Source: Paracoccaceae bacterium
GTDB lineage: Bacteria; Pseudomonadota; Alphaproteobacteria; Rhodobacterales; Rhodobacteraceae
NCBI GenBank assembly: GCA_902554705.1
Contig: CACDPP010000002.1
Span: forward strand, 1 to 64,000
DNA length: 64,000 bases
Reading direction: 5' to 3'
Below the pieces are notes generated by a model. The model saw only the letters and a program-made list of their open reading frames with translations. It was not told where the DNA came from and made no database searches. How positions within the stretch are numbered: the stretch's first letter is position 1; each line of letters begins with the position of its first letter. Position numbers and translations under genes: made by a program. Positions 17,598-25,706 of the stretch are shown here, in pieces.

Positions 17598-17750
17598 ATG
17601 GCTATGCATACGTATGGCGATGTTTGTGAAATGACAGAAATGACAAAGTCCTCTTTATCAGGCGTAGGGGGGAGGTGGTGTGAAGCAGTGGGTAAGGCTG
17701 CGGATTTGCTGGATAGTGTTTATATTATGAGTAAGGAGCTACTTCGGTAG
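17598..17750 (+). CDS. Possible 50-residue ORF in a GC-richer intergenic segment
   Basis: An ATG-started frame of 50 codons begins 13 bases after the metal-sensor gene. The product would contain CEAVGKAADLLDSVY and no recognised domain. No good ribosome binding site precedes it. The DNA (about 17665-17710) is richer in G than its neighbours, which is odd for this genome; it could be a small protein, an RNA element or a remnant. I do not recognise it. Confidence 0.22.
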   Translation: MAMHTYGDVCEMTEMTKSSLSGVGGRWCEAVGKAADLLDSVYIMSKELLR

Positions 17751-17766
17751 GTTGAAAAACTTGTCC

Positions 17767-18405
17767 TTAAACTTCCTCATCGGGGTCAGCAACATCATCA
17801 AGTGCCAATAAAAGCCTGGTTTGCTCAGGTCCTTCAGTAGGTGGCGAACGGTGTACTATCCTAGTTTTAAGGCCGCCGGGCCAAAGTAGTCCTTTTAAAA
17901 CTATTGGACAACCGGTTCTCACCGTTTTGATTTCCTTAGGGTCGTCATCATTTTTAGCTGCCCCATACTGTGTCCCGTTTCCCCTGTAAGTACAGACAAG
18001 GCGAGAAGGAATGTAATCTATATGAAACTTGGGGCAGGAGGCTGTTTCGTATACGCCTAACCTTAACCTAAGATATCTCGCATTGGTAAGTTTTGAAAAT
18101 AAATTTGCTAGTTCTTTAATATCTTTCTCAAACCAAGTTCGATGTACTCCAGGAGGTAGATTAGATATGTCGCATAAGTTTCTAATTGTCTCTTCTACCA
18201 TTGAGATTGGACAAATGACTCGCCCTACTGGCAGTAATCTAGGATCAAGTTCGTTTATCCAGTTTTGAGTTTTTAATGGAATTTCTCGTACCCAAATAGC
18301 TGCGGAGCAATCAGGATCAAGAAATGAATTAAGCGCCCTTGGTTCTGATACCAAACTAACTCCAATTGGTTGGCCAGTAATGTTTTTATCAAAAGAAATA
18401 TTCAT
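17767..18405 (-). CDS. DUF1826-type protein linked to zinc GTPase
   Basis: A 212-residue protein resembling DUF1826. The family core is visible around [24 protein letters not shown], followed by a Gly/Pro-rich segment and IVHRSPP. The H-x-D and later His suggest a metal-binding cupin or dioxygenase-like fold, but the function is not known. Its start overlaps the stop of the upstream COG0523 gene by 4 bases (18402-18405). Genes of this family are typically found with zinc-responsive COG0523 GTPases, so it probably belongs to the Zur-controlled unit. Confidence 0.75.
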   Translation of the reverse strand: MNISFDKNITGQPIGVSLVSEPRALNSFLDPDCSAAIWVREIPLKTQNWINELDPRLLPVGRVICPISMVEETIRNLCDISNLPPGVHRTWFEKDIKELANLFSKLTNARYLRLRLGVYETASCPKFHIDYIPSRLVCTYRGNGTQYGAAKNDDDPKEIKTVRTGCPIVLKGLLWPGGLKTRIVHRSPPTEGPEQTRLLLALDDVADPDEEV

Positions 18406-19613
18406 GCGGCATCACTTTGTCGGCGCCAAATTGGAAAAGGATCAGGGTAGTTTGGTAAATTTTCAACGTCTGATGCTCCAACTTGTGGCACGAGACAACC
18501 GTCCAGCTTCGCTTTCAGTACTGGCCAGTCAATTCCTGCGCCTATGAAAACTATTTCTTGACGTCTGTCGCCCCAAGGTTCTTTCCAGTGAGCTTGCATA
18601 TACGCCACTGCACTTTCATCTTTTGGTCGCTGGTCTTTTGGAACTGTTGCCCACCATGTACCTAGAGGTTTAATACTAGATAAAGAGCCAGCTAATGAAA
18701 ATTCTGCTACCCAGTCGGGCCTTGTCGAAATCCAAAAGTGGCCTTTTGCGCGAATAACGCCTGGTAAATCTCCATTTAACGCATTCATAATACGTTCTGG
18801 AATAAATGGCATTCTAGCACGATAAACATAAGAGCTGACGCCATACTCTTCTGTCTCAGGAACATGATCAGCAAAACCGTAAAGCTCTTTTGCCCACATT
18901 GGGTGATCGTGAGCTTTCTCATAATCAAAAAGTCCCGTGTCCATTATTTTTTCAATACTCACAGAGGAGTAATTAGTTTCTAGGATTTCAGCATCTGCAT
19001 TTAAGCTTCGGATAATCTTACGCGCCGCATCTGTTTTATCAGAGCCTGCGTCATCAGTTTTATTAAGAACTACGATATCAGCAAATTCAAGTTGATCAGT
19101 TAATAGGTGCACCAGAGTGCGTTCGTCTTCATCACCCATGGTTTCGCCACGATCTTTTAGGAAATCATGAGATGAAAAATCATTAAGTAAATTTACGGCA
19201 TCAACAACAGTTACCATTGTATCCAAACGAGCCACGTCTGCTAGGCTAACACCTTTCTCATCGCGAAAATCAAAAGTAGCCGCTACAGGTAACGGTTCCG
19301 AAATTCCAGTAGACTCGATAAGCAAATAATCAAACCGACCTTCACCTGCCAGTCTTCTAACCTCTTCAAGCAAGTCATCTCTTAGTGTGCAACATATACA
19401 ACCATTGGACATTTCGACTAAAGTTTCGTCTGTTCTACTGAGTTCAGTCTGTGCTTGAACTAGATCGGCATCTATGTTGACCTCTGACATATCATTGACA
19501 ATCACAGCAACACGCCGTCCTTCTCGATTATTTAATATCTTATTCAAGAGAGTAGTTTTGCCAGCCCCTAAAAAGCCAGAAAGTACAGTTACAGGCAGTC
19601 GATTATCAGTCAT
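18402..19613 (-). CDS. COG0523 zinc metallochaperone GTPase, ZigA/ZagA-like
   Basis: A 403-residue G3E-family GTPase. Walker A is GFLGAGKTT (residues 13-21), the metal motif is GCICC (Cys72, Cys74, Cys75), the switch region carries [10 protein letters not shown] and the base-specifying motif is NKTD. The C-terminal domain fits the long ZigA/ZagA subgroup, thought to deliver zinc to client enzymes during zinc shortage. A perfect Zur operator lies in its promoter at 19649-19665. It is followed in overlap by the DUF1826 gene. Confidence 0.87.
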   Translation of the reverse strand: MTDNRLPVTVLSGFLGAGKTTLLNKILNNREGRRVAVIVNDMSEVNIDADLVQAQTELSRTDETLVEMSNGCICCTLRDDLLEEVRRLAGEGRFDYLLIESTGISEPLPVAATFDFRDEKGVSLADVARLDTMVTVVDAVNLLNDFSSHDFLKDRGETMGDEDERTLVHLLTDQLEFADIVVLNKTDDAGSDKTDAARKIIRSLNADAEILETNYSSVSIEKIMDTGLFDYEKAHDHPMWAKELYGFADHVPETEEYGVSSYVYRARMPFIPERIMNALNGDLPGVIRAKGHFWISTRPDWVAEFSLAGSLSSIKPLGTWWATVPKDQRPKDESAVAYMQAHWKEPWGDRRQEIVFIGAGIDWPVLKAKLDGCLVPQVGASDVENLPNYPDPFPIWRRQSDAA

Positions 19614-19648
19614 TTAGTTTCCCTTATACTAATCACGAAAGGACTATT

Positions 19649-19665
19649 ATGTTATAATATAACAT
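19649..19665. promoter_or_regulatory. Perfect Zur box
   Basis: ATGTTATA-A-TATAACAT is an exact 8+1+8 palindrome matching the proteobacterial Zur operator. On the minus strand it sits between a -35-like TTGTCA (19667-19672) and a -10-like TAATAG/ATAATA (about 19644-19650), so bound Zur would block transcription of the GTPase and DUF1826 genes. It is also 117 bases upstream of the divergent fumarylacetoacetase-fold gene and could control that as well. Confidence 0.88.
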
Positions 19666-19782
19666 TTGACAAGGTTATAGAAAAAAACATGGGCACGCCA
19701 GTGACTAACAGTTGCCTTGTAACGTCAGAAAAAGTATCGGTGTTGAACTGATTTTCAAATCGTGTTTATGAAATGGAAAACT

Positions 19783-20628
19783 ATGAAGCTTGTTTCTTTT
19801 TCAAATAATGGCCAAGAGAGCTTTGGTATTCTCGGTAATTCTGGTCTTCATCCTGTTCTTAAGAATTTTAAAAAAGATTTTCCTGATCTCAAAGCGGTTT
19901 TTGGGTCACAAAAAAGCGAGTCTTTAGAAGCATTCTGTGAAGAAAACCCAATACCTTTATCAAAGGTTTCTTTGTTACCTCCTATTCCAAATCCTGGTAA
20001 AATTATCTGTGCGGGTATGAACTATAGAAAACCTTACCCGGTGGACGGAATAGCCCCGCCTGATCCAGGAAACATAGTAATTTTTGGCCGACATTCAGAC
20101 ACTCTGGTCGGTGATGGTACTGATTTAGAATGTCCTAAAGGCGAGGCTGCAGACACTTTTGACTTCGAGGGAGAGATTATAGCCGTAATTGGAAAGTCTG
20201 GAAGGTTTATTTCTCCAGCTGATGCACTCCAACATGTCGTTGGCTATTCTATTATGAATGAAGGCTCAGTTCGTGGGTGGATGAAACACTCCGTGCACGC
20301 TGGCAAGAACTTTCATGCCTCTGGAAGCTGGGGGCCCTGGATTACTACAGTTGATGAAATTGATGATTTTTCCTCTTTAAAGCTGGAAACTCGTGTAAAC
20401 GGAAAATTGATGCAATCTGCTTTAGCTGCAGAAATGATTTTTAGTTTGTCTGAATTAATTGCGTATATTTCAAATCTAATACCTCTTAATCCGGGCGATA
20501 TAATAGCTACGGGTTCACCAGATGGTACGGGGGGAAGTCGGAACCCTTCTGTTTTTCTTAAACCAGGCGATTGTGTGGAGGTTTCAGTAGATAGAATAGG
20601 AACGCTGAAGAACTATGTTGGGCACTAG
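19783..20628 (+). CDS. Fumarylacetoacetate hydrolase-family protein
   Basis: A 281-residue FAH-fold enzyme. Typical elements are KIICAGMNYR, the metal-binding glutamates in DTFDFEGEIIAVIG, a GYSIMNEGSVRGW segment and PGDIIATGSPDGTG near the C-terminus. Family members hydrolyse or decarboxylate 2-oxo or acylpyruvate compounds with Mg2+ or Mn2+; the substrate here is unknown. The ATG at 19783 gives the usual MKLVSF start; GTG 19762 and ATG 19768 are upstream options. It stands between two zinc GTPases and shares the Zur-box gap, so a role in zinc starvation is possible. It ends directly against the convergent COG0523 gene. Confidence 0.85.
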   Translation: MKLVSFSNNGQESFGILGNSGLHPVLKNFKKDFPDLKAVFGSQKSESLEAFCEENPIPLSKVSLLPPIPNPGKIICAGMNYRKPYPVDGIAPPDPGNIVIFGRHSDTLVGDGTDLECPKGEAADTFDFEGEIIAVIGKSGRFISPADALQHVVGYSIMNEGSVRGWMKHSVHAGKNFHASGSWGPWITTVDEIDDFSSLKLETRVNGKLMQSALAAEMIFSLSELIAYISNLIPLNPGDIIATGSPDGTGGSRNPSVFLKPGDCVEVSVDRIGTLKNYVGH

Positions 20629-21711
20629 TTAGGGGTTTATGAACTTAAAATTAGGAGCCTTGTCGTCGGGTGGAGCTCTAAGCATATCGAAACTGCGCTG
20701 TAATTGGGATTCTGATAAGTCACGCCCTATAATTACAATGCGAGTTTGCGTATCATCTCCAGGCCAATCTTCTAATAGTACCGGCGGGTCAAAAATATCT
20801 TGCACCCCATGAAAAACAAAAGGTTTCTCGACACCTTCAATAAATACAACGCCCTTTACTCTCAAAATATCTTTGCCTCTCATTGCGATGAGCGTATCTA
20901 GCCATAGATCAAAAGTTGTATCTTTAATGGGGCTATCCAAAACAATAGAAGCCGATCCAATTCGATTATCGTGATTGGAAGTTGGTAGAGAAAGTTTCTG
21001 TGCTGGTGCAAAGCCGGAAATATTTTCTAAAGGATCGAGTTTGGGTGCCTCACCTAAAGTCCATTTTACCACATCCGGTTTTGTTGATTTTGTTTTAAGT
21101 GCATTAAGGTTCCAGAGAAGCTTACTTGTTCCTCTTCCTTTATGTGCTTCAATAAGCTTTGCACTCGGGTTTATGGTGCGAAGTCGACTTTGAAAACTTT
21201 CTGCTTCAGCTGCTGTAATGAGATCTGTTTTGCTGATTATTATTAAGTCAGCCATGGCCACTTGTGAAACTGCTTCGAACTGAGAATCCATAGTTTTAGG
21301 GCCATTTGCGGCGTCGGCAACAGTAACAATTCCGTCTAGGACAGTCGTTCTCGCTAATATAGCATCTACCAGAAGTGTTTGGGTAATAGGACCAGGATCG
21401 GCTAGACCAGTTGTTTCTATCAATAAACGGTCAAACTCGATTTCTTTTCTGTTCTTACGACCAATAAGGCTTGATATCGTGTTTGATAAATCTCCTCTGA
21501 TAGAACAGCAGAGACATCCAGATTGCATTAAAATGATTTCTTCGCTGCTTTGCTCTATTAGGTCATGATCTAGACCGGCTTCACCAAATTCATTGACAAT
21601 AACGGCAACACGGCCCGCGCTGGTATCTGCAAGAACGGTGTTTAATAAAGTTGTTTTCCCTGCTCCAAGAAAGCCTGTGAGTAGAGTTAGGGGAACACGT
21701 TTATCTTCCAT
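20629..21711 (-). CDS. COG0523 G3E-family GTPase, YjiA-like (second copy)
   Basis: A 360-residue GTPase with Walker [10 protein letters not shown] (13-21), metal motif GCLCC (Cys66, Cys68, Cys69), LIETTGLADP and a SKTD base motif in place of the usual NKTD. It differs clearly from the copy at 18402-19613. It starts 27 bases after znuB in the same direction, so it is probably co-transcribed with zur-znuC-znuB and would be induced by zinc limitation. The C-terminal domain contains few His residues. Proposed role: zinc (or other metal) insertion into a client protein. Confidence 0.85.
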   Translation of the reverse strand: MEDKRVPLTLLTGFLGAGKTTLLNTVLADTSAGRVAVIVNEFGEAGLDHDLIEQSSEEIILMQSGCLCCSIRGDLSNTISSLIGRKNRKEIEFDRLLIETTGLADPGPITQTLLVDAILARTTVLDGIVTVADAANGPKTMDSQFEAVSQVAMADLIIISKTDLITAAEAESFQSRLRTINPSAKLIEAHKGRGTSKLLWNLNALKTKSTKPDVVKWTLGEAPKLDPLENISGFAPAQKLSLPTSNHDNRIGSASIVLDSPIKDTTFDLWLDTLIAMRGKDILRVKGVVFIEGVEKPFVFHGVQDIFDPPVLLEDWPGDDTQTRIVIIGRDLSESQLQRSFDMLRAPPDDKAPNFKFINP

Positions 21712-21738
21712 AAGTAAATTCCCGCAAATTTAATTCTG

Positions 21739-22536
21739 TTAAAGTTTAAGTCTTCGCAAAGTATTTATTAGATTAAGAACTATAAATATTGCAAGGGCAA
21801 CGCAGACTATCGTTGGACCCGGTGGAGTATCGAATACATATGAGGAACGAAGGCCTAATATTACTGAAATACAACTAACAACCCCTGCGACTAAAACCAT
21901 CATTTCTGGATCACGGGCTATATTTCTTGCTGATGCAGCGGGAATAATAAGCATCGCAGTTATTAAAAGCACGCCGACTACTTTAATGGATACCGCTACA
22001 GTTATGCCCAAGGCGACAGTTAAAAATAGTTGCTCCCGTTTTGGGTTAAAGCCACTGGCATAGGATAACTCTTCATTTAAGGTTGTTAGAAAGAGTGGCG
22101 TCCAGCGCCAAATTATCAGGCCAAGGACTACAAGCGTACCAACCCAAATAACGCCTAAATCAGATTTTGATACTGCGAGAATATCACCAAAGAGATATGC
22201 CATAAGGTCAATTCGGACACCGCTTATAAATGATACAATGACAAGACCTACAGCTAAAAAAGAGTGAGAAAAAACACCTAACAAGGTATCCATTGCATAG
22301 TTTCGGCCTGATAATTGGGTTGTTAACCAAGCCATTATTATAGCAAAAATTAGCGCACCAAAAAAAACATCAGCTTCAATTGCTAGTGATAGAGCTACAC
22401 CCAGCATAGCGGCATGAGCTGTCGCATCTCCAAAATATGCCATTCGGCGCCACACGACAAAGCAACCAAGTGGAGCTGAAACAAGAGCTAAACCTAAGCC
22501 AGCCAGAAAAGCTCTTACCATAAAATCATCGAGCAT
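21739..22536 (-). CDS. znuB: Zinc ABC transporter permease ZnuB
   Basis: A 265-residue integral membrane protein with about eight helices and the ABC-3 family pattern (APLGCFVVWRRMAYFGDATAHAAMLG near the N-terminus, then KVVGVLLITAMLIIPAASAR). It imports zinc delivered by ZnuA. The ATG overlaps the znuC stop by one base. Context (zur, znuC, znuA) settles zinc over manganese. Confidence 0.93.
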   Translation of the reverse strand: MLDDFMVRAFLAGLGLALVSAPLGCFVVWRRMAYFGDATAHAAMLGVALSLAIEADVFFGALIFAIIMAWLTTQLSGRNYAMDTLLGVFSHSFLAVGLVIVSFISGVRIDLMAYLFGDILAVSKSDLGVIWVGTLVVLGLIIWRWTPLFLTTLNEELSYASGFNPKREQLFLTVALGITVAVSIKVVGVLLITAMLIIPAASARNIARDPEMMVLVAGVVSCISVILGLRSSYVFDTPPGPTIVCVALAIFIVLNLINTLRRLKL

Positions 22537-23288
22537 TAATGGGTAGCCTCATTTGAATTAGTAGGATTTTTATCATTATGATCATGTTTGTGATCATGGT
22601 TATGTCGGTAGAGCGCTAAAGCTCCATCGGTGTCAGCCCCAAATAGCTCTTTATACTCAGGAGTTGCTGCAACAGCTTGAGGAGTCCCACTACAACAAAT
22701 ATGTCCATTTAAACATATAACACGATCGGATGCACTCATGACCACGTGCAAGTCATGACTAATCATCAGTATGGCACAACCAGTTTCTTCTCGTAACTTT
22801 TCAATTTGTTTATAAAATTCTGCAGCTCCGGGCTGATCAAGGCCTTGTGTGGCTTCGTCCAAAAGCAGCATCTCAGGTGACCCCAATAATGCTTTTGCTA
22901 GTAGCACGCGCTGTAACTGGCCTCCGGAAAGCTCAGACATTTGTTTGGTCATTATTTCTGCCACATCGGCCTGTTCAAGTGCTCGTTGACACTCCTTCTT
23001 GCTTACATTTTCGCTCAATTTCATAAATCGTCCCACACTGATCGGAAGTGTTGGATCAAGGTTTAAACGCTGAGGCACATAGCCAATCTTTAGACCAGAT
23101 TTAACATCTACATTACCTTCTTGAGGGATGACAGCACCAATAACAGCCTTCAAAAGGCTCGTTTTGCCAGAACCGTTTGGACCAACGATCGTAACAATCT
23201 CTCCTGCGTCAATTGTGAAGCTAACATTTTTTAGTGCGACTACACCACTATACGCTACAGTTAGACTGTCTATAGTAATTAACTTCAT
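22536..23288 (-). CDS. znuC: Zinc ABC transporter ATPase ZnuC
   Basis: A 250-residue ATPase: Walker A GPNGSGKTS, signature LSGGQLQR and Walker B MLLLDEATQGLD. The C-terminus is a His-rich tail (HNHDHKHDHND) that fits zinc handling. The ATG at 23288 gives MKLITIDSLTV and follows the zur stop by 7 bases; the longer reading from 23354 would lie inside zur and is rejected. It energises ZnuB. Confidence 0.93.
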   Translation of the reverse strand: MKLITIDSLTVAYSGVVALKNVSFTIDAGEIVTIVGPNGSGKTSLLKAVIGAVIPQEGNVDVKSGLKIGYVPQRLNLDPTLPISVGRFMKLSENVSKKECQRALEQADVAEIMTKQMSELSGGQLQRVLLAKALLGSPEMLLLDEATQGLDQPGAAEFYKQIEKLREETGCAILMISHDLHVVMSASDRVICLNGHICCSGTPQAVAATPEYKELFGADTDGALALYRHNHDHKHDHNDKNPTNSNEATH

Positions 23289-23295
23289 TGCGAAA

Positions 23296-23730
23296 CTAGG
23301 CCAAACTTGTGCAAGAGTGGCAAAGGCCTCGTGCTTCGATGACAGCCTTTTCAACAGTAAATCCCGCTTTTGATGCGATTTGAGAAACCGAAAAGTTGCG
23401 TGTTAATGCTTCTTCTTCAGAAACAGAATCGCAATTTCTGCAAATCATGAAAGCGGGTGAGTGATCTTTTCCAGGATGTGTGCATCCAATAAAGCTATTC
23501 AATTGTTCTATTTTATGGGCAAATCCATTTTGTACAAGAAAATCGAGAGCTCTGTAAGCAACGGGCGGCTGATTTTTAAAACCAGCTTCGCGTAAAAGGT
23601 CCAAGATCTCATAAGCCCCAATAGCTGTATTTTTGTGTAATAGTATCTCAAGAACTTTCCGCCGCACCGGTGTAAAGTTGAGGCCATTTTCTTTGCAGTA
23701 TTGCTCTGCTTCTTGGATATTTTTTTCCAC
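23296..23730 (-). CDS. zur: Zinc uptake regulator Zur (Fur family)
   Basis: A 144-residue Fur-family repressor with an N-terminal winged helix (FTPVRRKVLEIL, then PPVAYRALDFLVQNGFAHKI) and a zinc-binding C-terminal part. Structural cysteine pairs are Cys97/Cys100 (CRNC) and Cys137/Cys140 (CHSC), with Cys83 and nearby His for the regulatory site. It heads the zur-znuC-znuB operon, divergent from znuA. It should bind the boxes at 19649-19665 and 23835-23851 when zinc is sufficient. Confidence 0.93.
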   Translation of the reverse strand: MEKNIQEAEQYCKENGLNFTPVRRKVLEILLHKNTAIGAYEILDLLREAGFKNQPPVAYRALDFLVQNGFAHKIEQLNSFIGCTHPGKDHSPAFMICRNCDSVSEEEALTRNFSVSQIASKAGFTVEKAVIEARGLCHSCTSLA

Positions 23731-23834
23731 TTTTGACCTCTATCTATAGATGATGTTGCTATTGTTTTTATTTTAATTTTTGTATTGTTTCAATTAGCTA
23801 TTGCGCTGAAAGATAATTTCTCTATGTTCCAGCA

Positions 23835-23851
23835 ATGTTATGTTATATCAT
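23835..23851. promoter_or_regulatory. Imperfect Zur box before znuA
   Basis: ATGTTATGTTATATCAT matches the perfect box at 19649-19665 except for two changes relative to dyad symmetry. It begins shortly after a possible promoter (TTGCGC at 23801-23806, TATGTT at 23823-23828) and ends next to the znuA ribosome binding site (GGAGG, 23852-23856). Repression would act at the transcription start region. Confidence 0.62.
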
Positions 23852-23861
23852 GGAGGATCAT

Positions 23862-25013
23862 ATGTCCAGAAAACTTCTCTCTTACACTGCTATAGGATTA
23901 ATTTTGGGTAGCACGGCTATTGCCGATGTGCCAAAGGTAGCAGTTGATATCGCACCAGTTCATTCACTAGTTGCACGTGTGATGGATGGAGTAGGTAGTC
24001 CTAAACTTGTTATACCGGCTGGCGCATCACCCCATGAATACAGTTTGCGCCCATCTGAAGCGAAGTCGCTTCAAGACGCTGACATGGTTATTTGGATAGG
24101 TGAGGATTTAGCACCATGGATGGAAAACTCGATTGAGACACTATCAAAGAATGCTGAAGTCATAACTCTTCTAAAAGAGAGTGAAACAAAACTTTTAGAG
24201 TTCCGGGAGGGCGCACTCTTTGAAGAGCACGACCACGGCGATCATGACGACCACGATGATCATGATGACCACGATGATCATGACGACCATGATAAGGATC
24301 ATGATGACCACGATGATCATGACGACCATGATAAGGATCATGATGACCACGATGATCATGACGACCATGACAAGGATCACGATGACCACGATGATCACGA
24401 TGACCACGACGATCATGATGACCATGACAAGGATCACGACGATCATGATGACCATGACAAGGATCACGACGACCACGACGATCATGATGACCACGCACAT
24501 GGTGAACATGATCCCCACGCTTGGTTGTCGATTGAAAATGCTCAGACATGGTTAAATTTAGTTGCCGGAAAGTTATCTGCTGCTGATCCCGACAATGCTG
24601 GTGTTTATTTTGCCAATGCGGCAGCAGCTCGAGAAGAGATAAATGACTTGGTGAAAGAGGTGAATAGTATTCTAGAGCCTGTAAGAGGACGAAACTTTGT
24701 TGTTTTTCATGATGCTTATCAGTATTTCGAGACCAGCTTTGATTTTCCTGCAGCTGGTGCAATATCGCTAGGCGACGCTACAGATCCGAGTGCAGCTCGT
24801 ATAGCTGAAATTCAAGGCCGCGTTAAAGACGAAGGAATAAACTGTGTCCTTTCTGAGCCACAGTATAATGCAAATCTTGTAGCAACAGTTCTATCAGGAA
24901 CAGACGCTAAAACTGGCGTCATTGATCCTCTTGGTCTGGGTTTAGAACCAGGCACTAAGTTATATGGCGACCTTATTCGTAATATGGCTAAGGCTCTGGC
25001 TGGTTGTCTTTAG
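23862..25013 (+). CDS. znuA: Periplasmic zinc-binding protein ZnuA with giant Asp/His loop
   Basis: A 383-residue cluster A-I binding protein. It has a signal peptide (1-21), zinc ligands in the PVHSLVARV and PHEYSLRPS segments, HDPHAWLS after the loop, FHDAYQYF and a C-terminal SEPQYN. Between the first and second ligand groups, residues 123-211 form an 89-residue tract of 29 His, 54 Asp, 5 Lys and 1 Gly. His-rich loops are usual in ZnuA, but this one is several times the common length and far richer in Asp. The ATG at 23862 has GGAGG at 23852-23856; the frame is open further upstream but overlaps the Zur box. Confidence 0.93.
   Translation: MSRKLLSYTAIGLILGSTAIADVPKVAVDIAPVHSLVARVMDGVGSPKLVIPAGASPHEYSLRPSEAKSLQDADMVIWIGEDLAPWMENSIETLSKNAEVITLLKESETKLLEFREGALFEEHDHGDHDDHDDHDDHDDHDDHDKDHDDHDDHDDHDKDHDDHDDHDDHDKDHDDHDDHDDHDDHDDHDKDHDDHDDHDKDHDDHDDHDDHAHGEHDPHAWLSIENAQTWLNLVAGKLSAADPDNAGVYFANAAAAREEINDLVKEVNSILEPVRGRNFVVFHDAYQYFETSFDFPAAGAISLGDATDPSAARIAEIQGRVKDEGINCVLSEPQYNANLVATVLSGTDAKTGVIDPLGLGLEPGTKLYGDLIRNMAKALAGCL
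24228..24494 (+). repeat. Degenerate tandem repeat encoding the Asp/His tract of ZnuA
   Basis: 267 bases of CAT/CAC and GAT/GAC codons in HDD triplets, punctuated five times by HDKD, giving higher-order units of 30, 39 and 57 bases. Synonymous third-base variation shows the array is not a fresh expansion. Both strands and several frames remain open, producing long false ORFs. Such an array is prone to length change by slippage or recombination. Confidence 0.9.
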
Positions 25014-25019
25014 AATAGT

Positions 25020-25051
25020 TACCCAGCTGCCTGTCTTAAGTCGGCTGGGTA
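25020..25051 (+). terminator. Hairpin after znuA
   Basis: TACCCAGC (25020-25027) pairs perfectly with GCTGGGTA (25044-25051), extended inward by a T-G and a G-C pair, 6 bases after the znuA stop. No T-run follows, so it may be a weak or Rho-assisted terminator or an mRNA end. Confidence 0.5.
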
Positions 25052-25093
25052 CTATTGCTCAAAATTATAACTATTAAAAACAACGTTTGAATT

Positions 25094-25339
25094 TTGGTTA
25101 GAAATCTAGGTGAAACTAAACTAAGAAAAAGGCGCAGCCAATCTGATCCAATGAGGGATTTTGATAAGCTGCCAAAGCTACTTCGAGATTGGCTAAACGA
25201 CGCAGCTCTACCGTGGCGCCCGAAATCAGTTCACAGAGCATATAATAAAGCTTTACGACAAACTGGTAACTCCAAGTTAGCACTTAAGAAATTAGAAAAA
25301 TTACAGCAGCAGAAACTGTCTGTGGACCAAAATATCTGA
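25094..25339 (+). CDS. DUF6525-like small basic protein
   Basis: An 81-residue basic protein. The stretch from RKRRSQSDPMRDFDKLP through LRDWLNDAALPWRPKSV matches my memory of the DUF6525 family, common in Rhodobacterales and of unknown function. The start is probably TTG at 25094, although no clear ribosome binding site is visible. It lies downstream of the znuA hairpin in the same direction; whether it belongs to the zinc response is not known. Confidence 0.6.
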   Translation: MVRNLGETKLRKRRSQSDPMRDFDKLPKLLRDWLNDAALPWRPKSVHRAYNKALRQTGNSKLALKKLEKLQQQKLSVDQNI

Positions 25340-25361
25340 AAAGAGCTAAATGTTCGTTACA

Positions 25362-25646
25362 TCACTCAATTAAGTCACCAGTCATTGGAATTGTATGCCT
25401 ATTTACTGGGTCAAATTCCTGCAACATTGGTCTACGCTCATCTAGCCAGTTCACTACACCGTCCTGAGCACTTTGTTCAAAACCCTCTGAATCACGGATA
25501 ACAATAGCAATAACTTCATCATCTTTTTTCATTACAAAATGAGTGCCTGGGTCTCTCTCTTTCCCGTTTTCGATAACATCTTGTAGAAAATCATCATAGT
25601 GTTCTGGCTTTGGTTTAAATCGAATAATACTTAATTTTTTGGACAT
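25362..25646 (-). CDS. Hypothetical small protein, last gene of the aminotransferase-crotonase cluster
   Basis: A 94-residue soluble protein without a recognised motif. Its length and alternating strand/helix pattern would suit a dimeric alpha/beta-barrel (antibiotic biosynthesis monooxygenase-like) fold, but no signature supports this. A strong Shine-Dalgarno, AAAAGGAGG on the minus strand at about 25650-25658, precedes the ATG at 25646. It lies 60 bases downstream of the crotonase gene in the same orientation. Confidence 0.7.
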   Translation of the reverse strand: MSKKLSIIRFKPKPEHYDDFLQDVIENGKERDPGTHFVMKKDDEVIAIVIRDSEGFEQSAQDGVVNWLDERRPMLQEFDPVNRHTIPMTGDLIE

Positions 25647-25706
25647 TTAATCCTCCTTTTAATGGTATATTCAGGTTAACAATAGCTTGGAAAAAATCCA
25701 GTAAAT

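Noticed and set aside
22536-23354. A longer ZnuC starting at 23354
   Set aside because: The extra residues overlap the zur coding region and do not resemble ZnuC; ATG 23288 gives the standard N-terminus directly after zur.
24228-24494. Regularly spaced repeats that look CRISPR-like at first glance
   Set aside because: The array lies in frame inside znuA, encodes HDD units and has no unique spacers of constant length or cas genes nearby.
24160-24762. Long open frames on the minus strand and in alternative plus frames across znuA
   Set aside because: They arise because the CAT/GAC repeat contains no stop codon in those frames; outside the repeat they lack coding character and start signals.
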